Shown: positions 7,261-15,419 of the stretch, piece after piece | How positions within the stretch are numbered: the first letter of the stretch is position 1 | How the letters are laid out: each line of letters opens with the position of its first letter | Source of the DNA: Prevotella sp. | GTDB lineage: Bacteria > Bacteroidota > Bacteroidia > Bacteroidales > Bacteroidaceae | Direction of reading: 5' to 3' | Assembly: GCA_016285245.1 (NCBI GenBank) | Contig: JAEEQH010000004.1 | Span: 1-64,000, forward strand | Length of the DNA stretch: 64,000 nucleotides | Notes under the pieces: generated by a model | Seen by the model: only the letters and a program-made list of their open reading frames with translations | Databases searched by the model: none | What the model was told of the DNA's origin: nothing | Translations under genes and position numbers: made by a program

Positions 7261-10200
7261 CTATTGAGGGACAGCGAAACGGCCAGAGACGAAACGGTCT
7301 TTGGGGACCTTGAAGAAGCCGTGCTTGCTGTTCACGAACTCCATGAGCTTGGAGAACGTGAAGTTGTTGGACAGCAACTCGGGATTGCCCACCATGAGCA
7401 GATGCTCCTCGGCACGCGTCATGGCCACATTCAGTTTCCGGTCGATGATACTGCCGTCGAAATCCTCAAACACGTTATTCGTGAGGAATTCCAGCTGATA
7501 GTATTTCTGTATGGTAAAGCCGTAGATGATGTACTTCCGCTGCGAACCCTGGTAGCGTTCCACGGTGTCGATGGTGATGTCGTGCAAGACGCTGATGCCG
7601 TAATGGTCGATGGCCTTGCGAACGGCAGCAATCTGATTCCTGTAAGGCACGATGACGCCAACGGTTGTATTCACATCGAAGCCATGGTCCTTCTCTCGCT
7701 CATAGATCCTTGCCACGATGGCTGCTATCATATCTGCCTCGTTCTGATTGACCTTGTCTGTCGGGGAGTCTTGGGGCGTTTCGGATGCGATGAAGGCTAT
7801 TCGGCGTGTGGCCAGCAGATCGTCGATGCCATTCTTACCAGTCCCTGCCAGCGGCAAGCTGACTTCCTGATGAGGCACAGGAACGGCCTCCAACTTGTTG
7901 CCATAGAAGGTGTAATTGGGGAAGAGGGCAATGTCGGGATGCATACGCCCCTGCTTCGTGAGCCGGCCGACGACAGCCTCGTTGTCGTGGTATTGCTTCA
8001 GCAAGCGCTCAAAGAGGGACAAGCGGCAATCCGAAAGATGGATATCGTTCAACAATGCATCCTGGACTTTTGAAACATCCGGCTTCTGCTGAACGACGGC
8101 TGGCAATTGCTTGTGGTCACCAATGAGAACAAACTTCCGGATGGCTGGCACACCATCGTTATTGGCACTCAACAGCCCTATCAAATGAGGCTCAAGTATC
8201 TGTGAGGCTTCGTCAATAACAGCCAAACTGAACTGCTTCAGTTGGAATAGCGAGATGTTGCTGTTCAGGGCCGTGGTAGTGCCAACAAACACACGCACAG
8301 AAAGCAGGATATCCTTCAGATCGTCGACCTTCTGCGTGTTCTGGACAATAGAACTTAATAGTCGGTCTCTGTATTCCAACTCACAGCTGAGGGGGTTGCC
8401 AATCCTGATAAAGTCAATACCCTCCTTTTTCAGTTTGCTGCATATCTCATCGACAGCCCGGTTGGTATAAGACAGCAGCAGGATATTGGAACCGGGTTCC
8501 TGGAGTTCCTCCTTCACGGTGTACAGCAGTCCGTAGGACGTCTTACCGGTTCCCGGAGGACCAATGATCAGAAACAAGTCTTTGGCTCTTTTTACACGGA
8601 GGGCCAGGTCGTTGAATTCCTGATAATCGCCCTTCAGTTCCAATGTGTCGTCAACGTCGGGCTCTCGCTGGAGTAACAGCAAGTCACGTCGTTGCTTGGG
8701 AGCGGAAAGGAATGCCTGCATACCCTTATAGAGTGAACTATACGACGACTCCATGAAATCATGTTCTATCGCCCACAGCTTACCTTGCTCTTTCACAAAG
8801 ACGCGGTTATCAGACTGCGGGGCCCTGAGTGCCAACGAGATCCTGTCAGTCTGAATGTCTTCGATGGTACACCTGAAGACCATGGTCTTTCGGGCATCAG
8901 GTTCTTTGTCTTTCTCGTACGGGTAGAGAATAACAATATCGCCAGTACGGAAATTGGACATATCGCCAGCGTCGGTCTCAGAGAACTTCAGGACTACGGA
9001 GTCTATCCTCCCTGTGGTGTCAGCATCGGGGTGGTCGAGGGTGAGCCTGTCGTAGATGTTGCCAGCAGCCAGTTTGTCAGAAAGAGAATCATGCCAGGTG
9101 GCGGCAAAGCCGGAGCTCTCCTTGGTCTTGTTGCCCAACTTGGACATGACATGCTCGTTGGCAATGAATGTGAGGAATCTGAAATAATAGGCCTTTTCCA
9201 ATTCCGTGGCATTCTGAACAGGATCCAGAATGCTGGCTATCTGAGGCTTCTGGTAGTTCGTCCAAAGAGAATTGTTGACCTTCTTCATGTTGAACTGGTC
9301 AGGCGTCAGACCGTCGAGAATCCTGTAGCCATTGGGCTGCGTATAGAGCATCTCCGTCCAGGCGATACCGTTTCTGACCTTGATGGCCTTGAATATCAGC
9401 TCAGGTGAGAATCCAAGGCCCAACAGGCTTTCAGTATATTTGGAATACAGCAAAAAGGCATGAAGCTCCTTGCCGTTTCTTTCATAGATCTCCCTAAAGT
9501 TGTAGCGAATGAGCGCCATATACAGAAGAAGCTGCACATAGTGCTCGTCAGTCTGTCGGGGGGTGGTGAAATGATCATACGGGAAACTGCCTTTTCCAGA
9601 CTTTTGCTCCAATAACACTTTAAAGTCCATCTGAAGATAGTCCATACGACCTTGCAAGCCCAGCATCTCTGAGAAGAACGAGGGCTCGACCAAGCCATCT
9701 CTCGAATTGAATCGTTGCAAGATAGTTGGCAATGAAGCGTGGATAGCCTGAGTGATATTCTGCTTTTGCTTTTGCGCCTCCTGATGGAATTGTGGACTGA
9801 CCCCTGCTGTCAACAACGCTATGGCATTGTTCTTGAAGAAGTCCTTCACACTTTGGGTGTAAGAATGGGTATTGGGCAGTTGGTGTATGGACTCGTCCAG
9901 CAGTTGCCCAGCCAAGTTACCCAACACGATTGCCTCCGTGGTTCTTGAAGGCTCCAGCTTCTTGATCAACTCTACGAAAGGAGAGTCGGCATAGTTGGTG
10001 AAGCAATGCGCCACGGTTGATATATTCACCAAATAATCGGGTTCAAAGATGATCAGCTCCGGATATATGACGCCATCGTCCTCCCTTGGTCGCACAAGAT
10101 TCAACTGTGCTCCCTTGTAGAACATATCCTTCAGATAGCTCCAATCAAAACTGTTGATGGTGTTACCCTGGGAATAGCATACCTTCGTCAATTCCTCATC

Positions 10201-11277
10201 AGAACCGTCTTCTGTCTGTACATAGACAAAATCATCATCCCATTGTTCGACAATGGCTCTCATACATTCTCCAACCAATAAGGGTGTAAACGAGGGCACT
10301 TTTTCGGTTGGGAACAAGGCTATCAGCGAACCAGGGATATGGCAATCACAGATAAAGGCGATGAACTGGCACAGATTCTTCAAATCGAACAAGCAGAACT
10401 TCTGCAATTCGGATTCGGACAGCTCGTAGTATTTCCTCAGTCGTACTCGGGTGTCATTGGTCGTCTTGACAAGTTTACGCGAAGCCCTGTGCTCCTTCAG
10501 CAGATAGTCGGTTTTAGCAAATGCGCCGCCCAGATTCAAACGGGTAAAACTGGTCTTTTGATTGATGAATCTCTGGAACACCTGATTGAACGACTGATAG
10601 ACCTTGCGAAAGGCCGGCCTTAGACTGACAGCGGTCTCCAGTTCATGAAAGAAGTTGGCCGTTGCCTCCGGCTCGTAGGTTTCGTTGATTGTAACTGGTT
10701 GGGCGCTGCCATTATCAATAGAGAATTCCTCAATCCTTAATTTGGCAGGGACGGATTGTATCAGTTCTTTGGACAAGGCCAAGGTGTCGAGGCCATTCAA
10801 GATGGTATCCAAGTGCGCGTTGTCACAGACAGTCAGCCACGTCTTAACGGTATCCGACAATTGCGACGCATCTATCTCCGAGTCTTGTCCAAAGATGATG
10901 GCGGCGCTGATATTGGCGGGTTTTACACCTAACAGACTGGTGAGTCCTTTTGTCACACGGCTCTTGTTGAGTCTGATTTGCTCGTAGGGTGACTTCTTCC
11001 CTGCCCCACCCTCGATAATCATGTTATCAGATGTCCATGAGCCATTTTCACGAGCAATGATATGACCACCCCAATTCTTGAATTCCAGAATCCTGATGCC
11101 GCCAGCAGTCATGAGTAGTGCATCTAACTCTACGCCCTCGATGTTGTAGTTCCCAATAAGAATACACTCTTTGGAAGGATCAGCATACACTTGCTTAAGC
11201 AGTTGACAGATATTCTCAAACTGCTTTGACTCAGCGAGGTAGTTATATTCCGAAACTTTATAAATGCGTAGAGCCAT
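7261..11277 (-). CDS. NERD + Dna2/Cas4-like nuclease + SF1 (UPF1-like) helicase, putative defence protein (1338 aa)
   Basis: Three parts can be read. (a) Residues ~15-115: NERD nuclease-related domain with D52 and the E65-x-K67 pair in ILEFKNWGG. (b) Residues ~440-610: a RecB/Cas4/Dna2-type PD-(D/E)XK pattern, GRMDYL with D546, LLEQK with E557-x-K559, then QLLLYM with Q582 and Y586. (c) Residues ~890-1320: SF1 helicase with Walker A GPPGTGKT (906-913), DEAS (1022-1025), GDHKQLP (1053-1059), ERYQGSQ and VAMTRAEEHLL. The helicase family is UPF1/Dna2-like. Two different nuclease folds on one helicase suggest cutting of foreign or damaged DNA during unwinding. It is the last gene of an operon with AbiE-like genes, 44 bp after the nucleotidyltransferase. 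The defence role is inferred; a repair role is the alternative. Confidence 0.85.
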   Translation of the reverse strand: MALRIYKVSEYNYLAESKQFENICQLLKQVYADPSKECILIGNYNIEGVELDALLMTAGGIRILEFKNWGGHIIARENGSWTSDNMIIEGGAGKKSPYEQIRLNKSRVTKGLTSLLGVKPANISAAIIFGQDSEIDASQLSDTVKTWLTVCDNAHLDTILNGLDTLALSKELIQSVPAKLRIEEFSIDNGSAQPVTINETYEPEATANFFHELETAVSLRPAFRKVYQSFNQVFQRFINQKTSFTRLNLGGAFAKTDYLLKEHRASRKLVKTTNDTRVRLRKYYELSESELQKFCLFDLKNLCQFIAFICDCHIPGSLIALFPTEKVPSFTPLLVGECMRAIVEQWDDDFVYVQTEDGSDEELTKVCYSQGNTINSFDWSYLKDMFYKGAQLNLVRPREDDGVIYPELIIFEPDYLVNISTVAHCFTNYADSPFVELIKKLEPSRTTEAIVLGNLAGQLLDESIHQLPNTHSYTQSVKDFFKNNAIALLTAGVSPQFHQEAQKQKQNITQAIHASLPTILQRFNSRDGLVEPSFFSEMLGLQGRMDYLQMDFKVLLEQKSGKGSFPYDHFTTPRQTDEHYVQLLLYMALIRYNFREIYERNGKELHAFLLYSKYTESLLGLGFSPELIFKAIKVRNGIAWTEMLYTQPNGYRILDGLTPDQFNMKKVNNSLWTNYQKPQIASILDPVQNATELEKAYYFRFLTFIANEHVMSKLGNKTKESSGFAATWHDSLSDKLAAGNIYDRLTLDHPDADTTGRIDSVVLKFSETDAGDMSNFRTGDIVILYPYEKDKEPDARKTMVFRCTIEDIQTDRISLALRAPQSDNRVFVKEQGKLWAIEHDFMESSYSSLYKGMQAFLSAPKQRRDLLLLQREPDVDDTLELKGDYQEFNDLALRVKRAKDLFLIIGPPGTGKTSYGLLYTVKEELQEPGSNILLLSYTNRAVDEICSKLKKEGIDFIRIGNPLSCELEYRDRLLSSIVQNTQKVDDLKDILLSVRVFVGTTTALNSNISLFQLKQFSLAVIDEASQILEPHLIGLLSANNDGVPAIRKFVLIGDHKQLPAVVQQKPDVSKVQDALLNDIHLSDCRLSLFERLLKQYHDNEAVVGRLTKQGRMHPDIALFPNYTFYGNKLEAVPVPHQEVSLPLAGTGKNGIDDLLATRRIAFIASETPQDSPTDKVNQNEADMIAAIVARIYEREKDHGFDVNTTVGVIVPYRNQIAAVRKAIDHYGISVLHDITIDTVERYQGSQRKYIIYGFTIQKYYQLEFLTNNVFEDFDGSIIDRKLNVAMTRAEEHLLMVGNPELLSNNFTFSKLMEFVNSKHGFFKVPKDRFVSGRFAVPQ

Positions 11278-11289
11278 ACCTTATTTTCG

Positions 11290-11320
11290 GGGGCAAGGGG
11301 CAAGGAGCATGGGGCAAGAG
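11290..11320. repeat. 7-bp-period micro-repeat in an operon spacer
   Basis: Degenerate GGGGCAA heptamers (ggggcaa, ggggcaa, ggagcat, ggggcaa) fill the gap between the nucleotidyltransferase and helicase genes. Confidence 0.7.
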
Positions 11321-11321
11321 G

Positions 11322-11993
11322 TTAGACCTCGCGCTTCAATTCCTGCAGTTTCGCCTTGATATACTCCTGAATGTCGGTGGGGGTGACGTCGTAGACGGGG
11401 TGGAGCTCCTCGAAACCTTTCTCCTTGACAAAGAAAGAGCCTGTTGTCAGCATACTCAGAAGGCCTCGCATATAAAGCTTATGATCGGAGTGCTCCAAGG
11501 CTGCCGATATCATCTTTTCAAGGCCGCCGCCCTCTTTCAGTATGGAGTATATATCGTAGTAATCTCTGAACTTCGAGCGGCGGAGCATCGTCTCCATCTT
11601 CATGGCACCTATCGACTCCATATCTGCAATGAATAGGTTATTCAGATAGGGCATCCGTGTCATTGTGGCGATGGCTTTACGAGGGGCAGCATAGAATGTC
11701 AGCTTAACACCCTCGAAGTTGAAGGTGACAAGGTCGAATCCCGCCACTTCGTAATCACGGACTTCGCCGATAGCCTCCAGCTCTTTCAAGATGGACGGCC
11801 AACTGACATCGGGCTTCTCGCTACGTTTGGTCAGCCACTTCATAAAGTAGAGGTCTTCGCTTTGTCGCTTCCCTATTTGGAGCGACAAAGCTGTACCGCC
11901 GACAAGTGTGAAGGGTTTGATACACTCTAACTTAGAGATGGCCTCGAACACTTTCCCTGTATGTGGTGCTAAAGACTTGGACCGTTCCATCAT
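11322..11993 (-). CDS. AbiEii/AbiGii-like nucleotidyltransferase (toxin family), altered catalytic motif
   Basis: A 223-aa protein with the family signature VGGTALSLQIGKRQSEDLYF (31-50). In the family the GGTAL helix is followed by S-x-D-x-D; here it is SED47-L-Y49, so the second acidic position reads Tyr (TAC) instead of Asp (GAC). The later LTFYAAPRKAIATM and SKFRDYYDIYSIL blocks also fit AbiEii-like NTases. It overlaps the upstream DUF6922-like gene by 4 bp (ATGA), so the two are coupled as a toxin-antitoxin-like pair. AbiE pairs protect against phage by abortive infection. The Tyr could mean reduced activity, or a neighbouring acidic residue could compensate. Confidence 0.8.
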   Translation of the reverse strand: MMERSKSLAPHTGKVFEAISKLECIKPFTLVGGTALSLQIGKRQSEDLYFMKWLTKRSEKPDVSWPSILKELEAIGEVRDYEVAGFDLVTFNFEGVKLTFYAAPRKAIATMTRMPYLNNLFIADMESIGAMKMETMLRRSKFRDYYDIYSILKEGGGLEKMISAALEHSDHKLYMRGLLSMLTTGSFFVKEKGFEELHPVYDVTPTDIQEYIKAKLQELKREV

Positions 11994-12325
11994 AATGCTG
12001 CCATTTTTCGGTTCATGTGACGTGTCTCTATACCCTTGACGTATGCATCAGGACGCTTGGCACCAAAGTAATACCAGGCATAAAGGATGTTATAGCGTCG
12101 GAACATGGCACCCACGGGCGCCACGCGTTCAAGCCAGACACGCTTCACCTTGTTATAGCCAAACAGGGGGAAGAGCTGGTTGATGTCGTCGATGTCAAGA
12201 TAGAGAAGGACATGCTCAATGATGGCCTCATCGGAGATGGACTTCATCTTCGACACATCGTAAGACCAGAAGGCGTTCTCCTTCTTGAGCTTACGTATCA
12301 GCTGCTTTCTGACATCTTCATTCAT
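11990..12325 (-). CDS. DUF6922-like partner protein of the AbiEii nucleotidyltransferase
   Basis: An 111-aa protein. The sequence FWSYDVSKMKSISDEAIIEH, VLLYLDIDDINQLFPLFGYN, KVKRVWLERVAPVGAMFRRY, then ILAWYY-like NILYAWYYFGAKRP matches my recollection of the DUF6922 layout, proteins that commonly precede an AbiEii-type NTase in Bacteroidales. Likely antitoxin or partner. First gene of the operon. Its start lies only ~8 nt from the -7 box, so the mRNA is probably leaderless or nearly so. The family name is from memory; the pairing itself is seen directly. Confidence 0.65.
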   Translation of the reverse strand: MNEDVRKQLIRKLKKENAFWSYDVSKMKSISDEAIIEHVLLYLDIDDINQLFPLFGYNKVKRVWLERVAPVGAMFRRYNILYAWYYFGAKRPDAYVKGIETRHMNRKMAAL

Positions 12326-12333
12326 ACCGCGGG

Positions 12334-12365
12334 CAAAGTTAAGGAGAAAAAGTTAAAGTTCCAAA
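12334..12365 (-). promoter_or_regulatory. Promoter of the AbiE-like/helicase operon (near-leaderless)
   Basis: TAACTTTG (12334-12341) and TTTG (12362-12365) on the minus strand with a 20-bp spacer. The ATG (12323-12325) begins ~8 nt downstream of the -7 box. Confidence 0.75.
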
Positions 12366-12389
12366 TATTTGGAAGGAAATTTCTCTAGC

Positions 12390-12424
12390 ATGGGCCCGAC
12401 GGCATCGAGCCACGCGTCGCCCTG
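12390..12424 (-). pseudogene. 35-bp remnant of a second DUF2461 gene
   Basis: Matches 610-644 at 32 of 35 positions in the same orientation, and reads QGDAWLDAVGP on the minus strand where the intact gene reads QGDAWLDAVEP. Two of three differences are synonymous, as expected of a diverged homologue, not a recent copy. Nothing else of the gene is recognisable around it. Confidence 0.6.
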
Positions 12425-12443
12425 CCAACTTTCTTGCAATATA

Positions 12444-12475
12444 TTTGTACATTTCAAAACTTTTGCGTATCTTTG
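12444..12475 (+). promoter_or_regulatory. Promoter of the M64 peptidase operon
   Basis: TTTG (12444-12447), a 20-bp spacer and TATCTTTG (12468-12475), followed by CACCC. Start codon 35 bp downstream. Confidence 0.8.
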
Positions 12476-12510
12476 CACCCAAAGCATCGTGATTCACTTA
12501 AAACATAACT

Positions 12511-12954
12511 ATGAGAAAAACATCAAGCTACATCCGGAGAGGTCTCGTGCTGGGCGTCATGCTGAGCGGCATATGCACACTGTCGTATGCAAAAGGCGAC
12601 CGGCAAGGCACGCTCTACATCGAGAAGAGAGACGGTGAGACCATCAACCTGCCAATCACCAACGGCTACCCACGGCTGATAAACGAACAGGAAGGTGAGC
12701 AGCTGTTCATTGAAAAGGACGAAACAGGGGACTTCATCACTGTGGTATCGGCGGACATCCTGCGCATCTACGCTACCCTAGAGACCGCAGGCATTGCTTC
12801 GCGGACTGCCGACGATGACGACCTGCTGCCGGCTACGGTCTACGCCATTGACGGTAAACGGGTAGCCACCGACGGAAAGAACCTGGAACGACTGCCACAG
12901 GGCGTCTATATTATTAAGAAAGGTAAGAAAACAACTAAGTTCGTACGGCCATGA
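12511..12954 (+). CDS. Small secreted protein with sorting-type C-terminal tail (147 aa)
   Basis: The signal peptide runs to about residue 28 (GVMLSGICTLSYAKG). The body (TLYIEKRDGETINLPITNGY) has the style of an exported β-rich protein, and the C-terminus reads TVYAIDGKRVATDGKNLERL, then PQGVYIIKKGKKTTKFVRP, i.e. a xG-K-R-V...GVYIIKKGKK tail. It is the first gene of a two-gene operon, its stop overlapping the peptidase start by 4 bp. The function is unknown; the coupling suggests a companion of the peptidase, e.g. inhibitor, chaperone or co-exported partner (inference). Confidence 0.75.
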   Translation: MRKTSSYIRRGLVLGVMLSGICTLSYAKGDRQGTLYIEKRDGETINLPITNGYPRLINEQEGEQLFIEKDETGDFITVVSADILRIYATLETAGIASRTADDDDLLPATVYAIDGKRVATDGKNLERLPQGVYIIKKGKKTTKFVRP

Positions 12955-15326
12955 AACACTTCATCCTTTCGCTCCTGATGATGGCAGCTGCCGTCACAGG
13001 CGTCTATGCTGACGACTATCGGGGCCAGCATGTCAGCCTCACACGTACTAACGGCGACAGCCTGCAGTACGACCTCTTCCACCACCTGTCGATGGTCCCG
13101 CAGGTAGAGGACGGCAAGGTGGTGTGGACCTTCAATTACGAGAAACCCGACTATGGCTTCGGCGACGAATACCTGGGTACCAATCAGTATTCCTTCAAGG
13201 TGGACGACCTGAAATCCATCGACTTCTATACCCCCGAGCAGTCGCTGGCCCGTGCCCGCCAGGCACTCGTCGACTTCTACAAGGCCACCGACGGCGACCA
13301 CTGGAAGATCAACACCAACTGGTGTACCGACAAGCCCATCGGTGAGTGGTATGGCGTGACGACAGGCTACTTCGAACCCCTGTTCCCCTATGTCTATGAG
13401 CTAAGGCTGACGGACGGCAACGACCTGCAAGGCACGTTCCCCGACGGCAAGCTCTTTGCCCGTATGGGACCCATCACCGCCATTTCGCTATGGAACAACA
13501 AGCTGACTGGCGAGATACCCGAGAATATGTATCTCAACTACGCCTTGGACCGTCTGAATGCAGGAGAAAACCAGTTGACAGGCTCCATACCAGGGACGTT
13601 TATCGCCAACCCGCTGTTCGAGAAACTTGAGCTGTACAACAACAAGCTGACAGGCCCCATCCCCGCCAGCATTGCCAAACTGATGAACTACCAAAGCACG
13701 CCGAGAGTGGACATCTCAGGCAACGACCTCAGCGGCGAGGTGCCACAGGAAATCGTCAACCATCCGATGTTCCACCTGAGATGGCAGAAGATTCTGCCCC
13801 AGAGCGGACACCTGACGCTGCCCGACATACCCGCCTACAAGATAGATGTCAACGACTTCAACGGCAACCAGTATGCCACGACCGACATCTACAAGAGCAA
13901 CCAGTACACCCTCATCTACAACTACTCGTCGGCCCGGGGCGACTTCTCAGACAAGCTGGCTGCGGCATACGAGCAGTACAAAGGCAAGGGATTCGAAGTC
14001 ATGGGTATGTGTCCCGGCGACGCAGAGACCATCCAGAACTACCTGCACGAAAAGGGCATCACGTGGCTTAACATAGAACCCGAGTCGTTCAGGAAATACG
14101 TGGGCGACTACCTCTTGTACCTCAATCTCATTCACCTGGTGGACAACAAGGGGGACATCGTGTTCACCAGCCTGATGGACGAAAACGGCAAGATGGAGAA
14201 CACAGGGCCCGGCGGCAGCACACGCGACCAGGAGGTGTTCGACGTGCTGGCAGACAAGTTCGGAAAGGTAGACTTCACACCCTACACCTCAACCGACTTC
14301 TCGCACGACGGAGAGGTGCTGACCCTTCAGCAGGCTACGGTGGGCAAGGGCATCGACATCATCTTCCTGGGCAATGCCTATGTGGACAAAGACATGGAGC
14401 CCGGAGGCAAGTACGAACAGGTGATGAACCAAGCCATGGAGAAGTTCTTCGCGCTGGAGCCGTTCACATCGCTGCGCAACCGCTTCAACGTCTATGCCGT
14501 CAAGGCGGTATCGCACAATGCCGAGCTCTACGACGGTACGAGACAGGCCATCATGACGATGGACGATGTCGACAAATACGCCGCGAAGGTGACGACCCTC
14601 ATCCCCAACCGTCCCAGGCGCATCAACATCATCTACAACTCCTACAACGCAGGACGCAGCATCACCTATATGTACGACGACAACTCCTACGTCGCCTTCA
14701 TGCTCACCGGCGTCAACGACGTTCTCAACCACGAGGGCGGCGGTCATGGCGTAGGACGACTGCTGGACGAATACGCCGAGGGTACCGAGATCTCCATGCC
14801 TACGGCAGCCGAGAAAACATACATCGAGAACCAGTGGACGACGTTCGGTCGCGGTGCCAACATCGACCTCCATGCCGACGTCACACAGACACGCTGGGCA
14901 CGACTGGCTGCCGACGCCCGCTATGCCACCGAACAGCTCGGTGCCTACGAGGGCAGCGGAACATTCTCCAACGAAGTATACCGTCCCACCTGGAACAGCA
15001 TGATGCGCTACAACGACATTCCCTTCAACGCACCATCGCGCGAGGCTATCTATAAGTACGTCATGCAGGAGAGCGAAGGTCCTGACTGGCAGTACGACTA
15101 CGAGACCTTCGTCAAGTTTGACCAGAAAGGCCGCAAGCAGTTTGCCGATGCCTTGAACGAACAGAACGCGCCGGCTCGCAGAGCTGACAACACACAACAG
15201 CAGAACAATGCCCGGCAAGACGAGCTGCTGCACTCACTGCCACCCCGCATCGTCAACGGCACCTGGCGTGACGCCCTCAGCAACCCGGCTAATACAATAC
15301 AGTTGAGGGAGCTCTACAACAGATAG
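12951..15326 (+). CDS. Secreted LRR / thioredoxin-like / M64 metallopeptidase fusion (791 aa)
   Basis: Signal peptide 1-20. About 140-245 holds plant-type leucine-rich repeats (LWNNKLTGEIPENM; NQLTGSIPGTF; NNKLTGPIPASI). About 285-400 is a thioredoxin-fold-like segment (YTLIYNYSSARGDFSDKLAA; GFEVMGMCPGDAETIQNYL) lacking a CxxC. About 440-700 is an M64 (IgA-peptidase-like) domain with the zinc motif HEGGGHGVGRLLDEY: H594, E595, H599, D606. The HE-xxx-H spacing has one residue more than a textbook HExxH, which I recall as usual for Bacteroidales M64 proteins. It is predicted to cut extracellular proteins at the surface or outside. There is no recognisable sorting tail; the C-terminus is RELYNR. 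Confidence 0.85.
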   Translation: MKHFILSLLMMAAAVTGVYADDYRGQHVSLTRTNGDSLQYDLFHHLSMVPQVEDGKVVWTFNYEKPDYGFGDEYLGTNQYSFKVDDLKSIDFYTPEQSLARARQALVDFYKATDGDHWKINTNWCTDKPIGEWYGVTTGYFEPLFPYVYELRLTDGNDLQGTFPDGKLFARMGPITAISLWNNKLTGEIPENMYLNYALDRLNAGENQLTGSIPGTFIANPLFEKLELYNNKLTGPIPASIAKLMNYQSTPRVDISGNDLSGEVPQEIVNHPMFHLRWQKILPQSGHLTLPDIPAYKIDVNDFNGNQYATTDIYKSNQYTLIYNYSSARGDFSDKLAAAYEQYKGKGFEVMGMCPGDAETIQNYLHEKGITWLNIEPESFRKYVGDYLLYLNLIHLVDNKGDIVFTSLMDENGKMENTGPGGSTRDQEVFDVLADKFGKVDFTPYTSTDFSHDGEVLTLQQATVGKGIDIIFLGNAYVDKDMEPGGKYEQVMNQAMEKFFALEPFTSLRNRFNVYAVKAVSHNAELYDGTRQAIMTMDDVDKYAAKVTTLIPNRPRRINIIYNSYNAGRSITYMYDDNSYVAFMLTGVNDVLNHEGGGHGVGRLLDEYAEGTEISMPTAAEKTYIENQWTTFGRGANIDLHADVTQTRWARLAADARYATEQLGAYEGSGTFSNEVYRPTWNSMMRYNDIPFNAPSREAIYKYVMQESEGPDWQYDYETFVKFDQKGRKQFADALNEQNAPARRADNTQQQNNARQDELLHSLPPRIVNGTWRDALSNPANTIQLRELYNR

Positions 15327-15350
15327 TCTCCCCCACCCCTTTTCATACAT

Positions 15351-15388
15351 CAAGCGGCAAGGATTTTTGTCCTTGCCGCTTGCTTTTG
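15351..15388 (+). terminator. Intrinsic terminator of the M64 operon
   Basis: Stem CAAGCGGCAAGGA (15351-15363) / TCCTTGCCGCTTG (15370-15382) with a TTTTTG loop, then CTTTTG on the plus strand. It lies between convergent genes. Confidence 0.8.
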
Positions 15389-15419
15389 TCGTTAAGATGC
15401 CATCCTTTTGCTCCTCACA

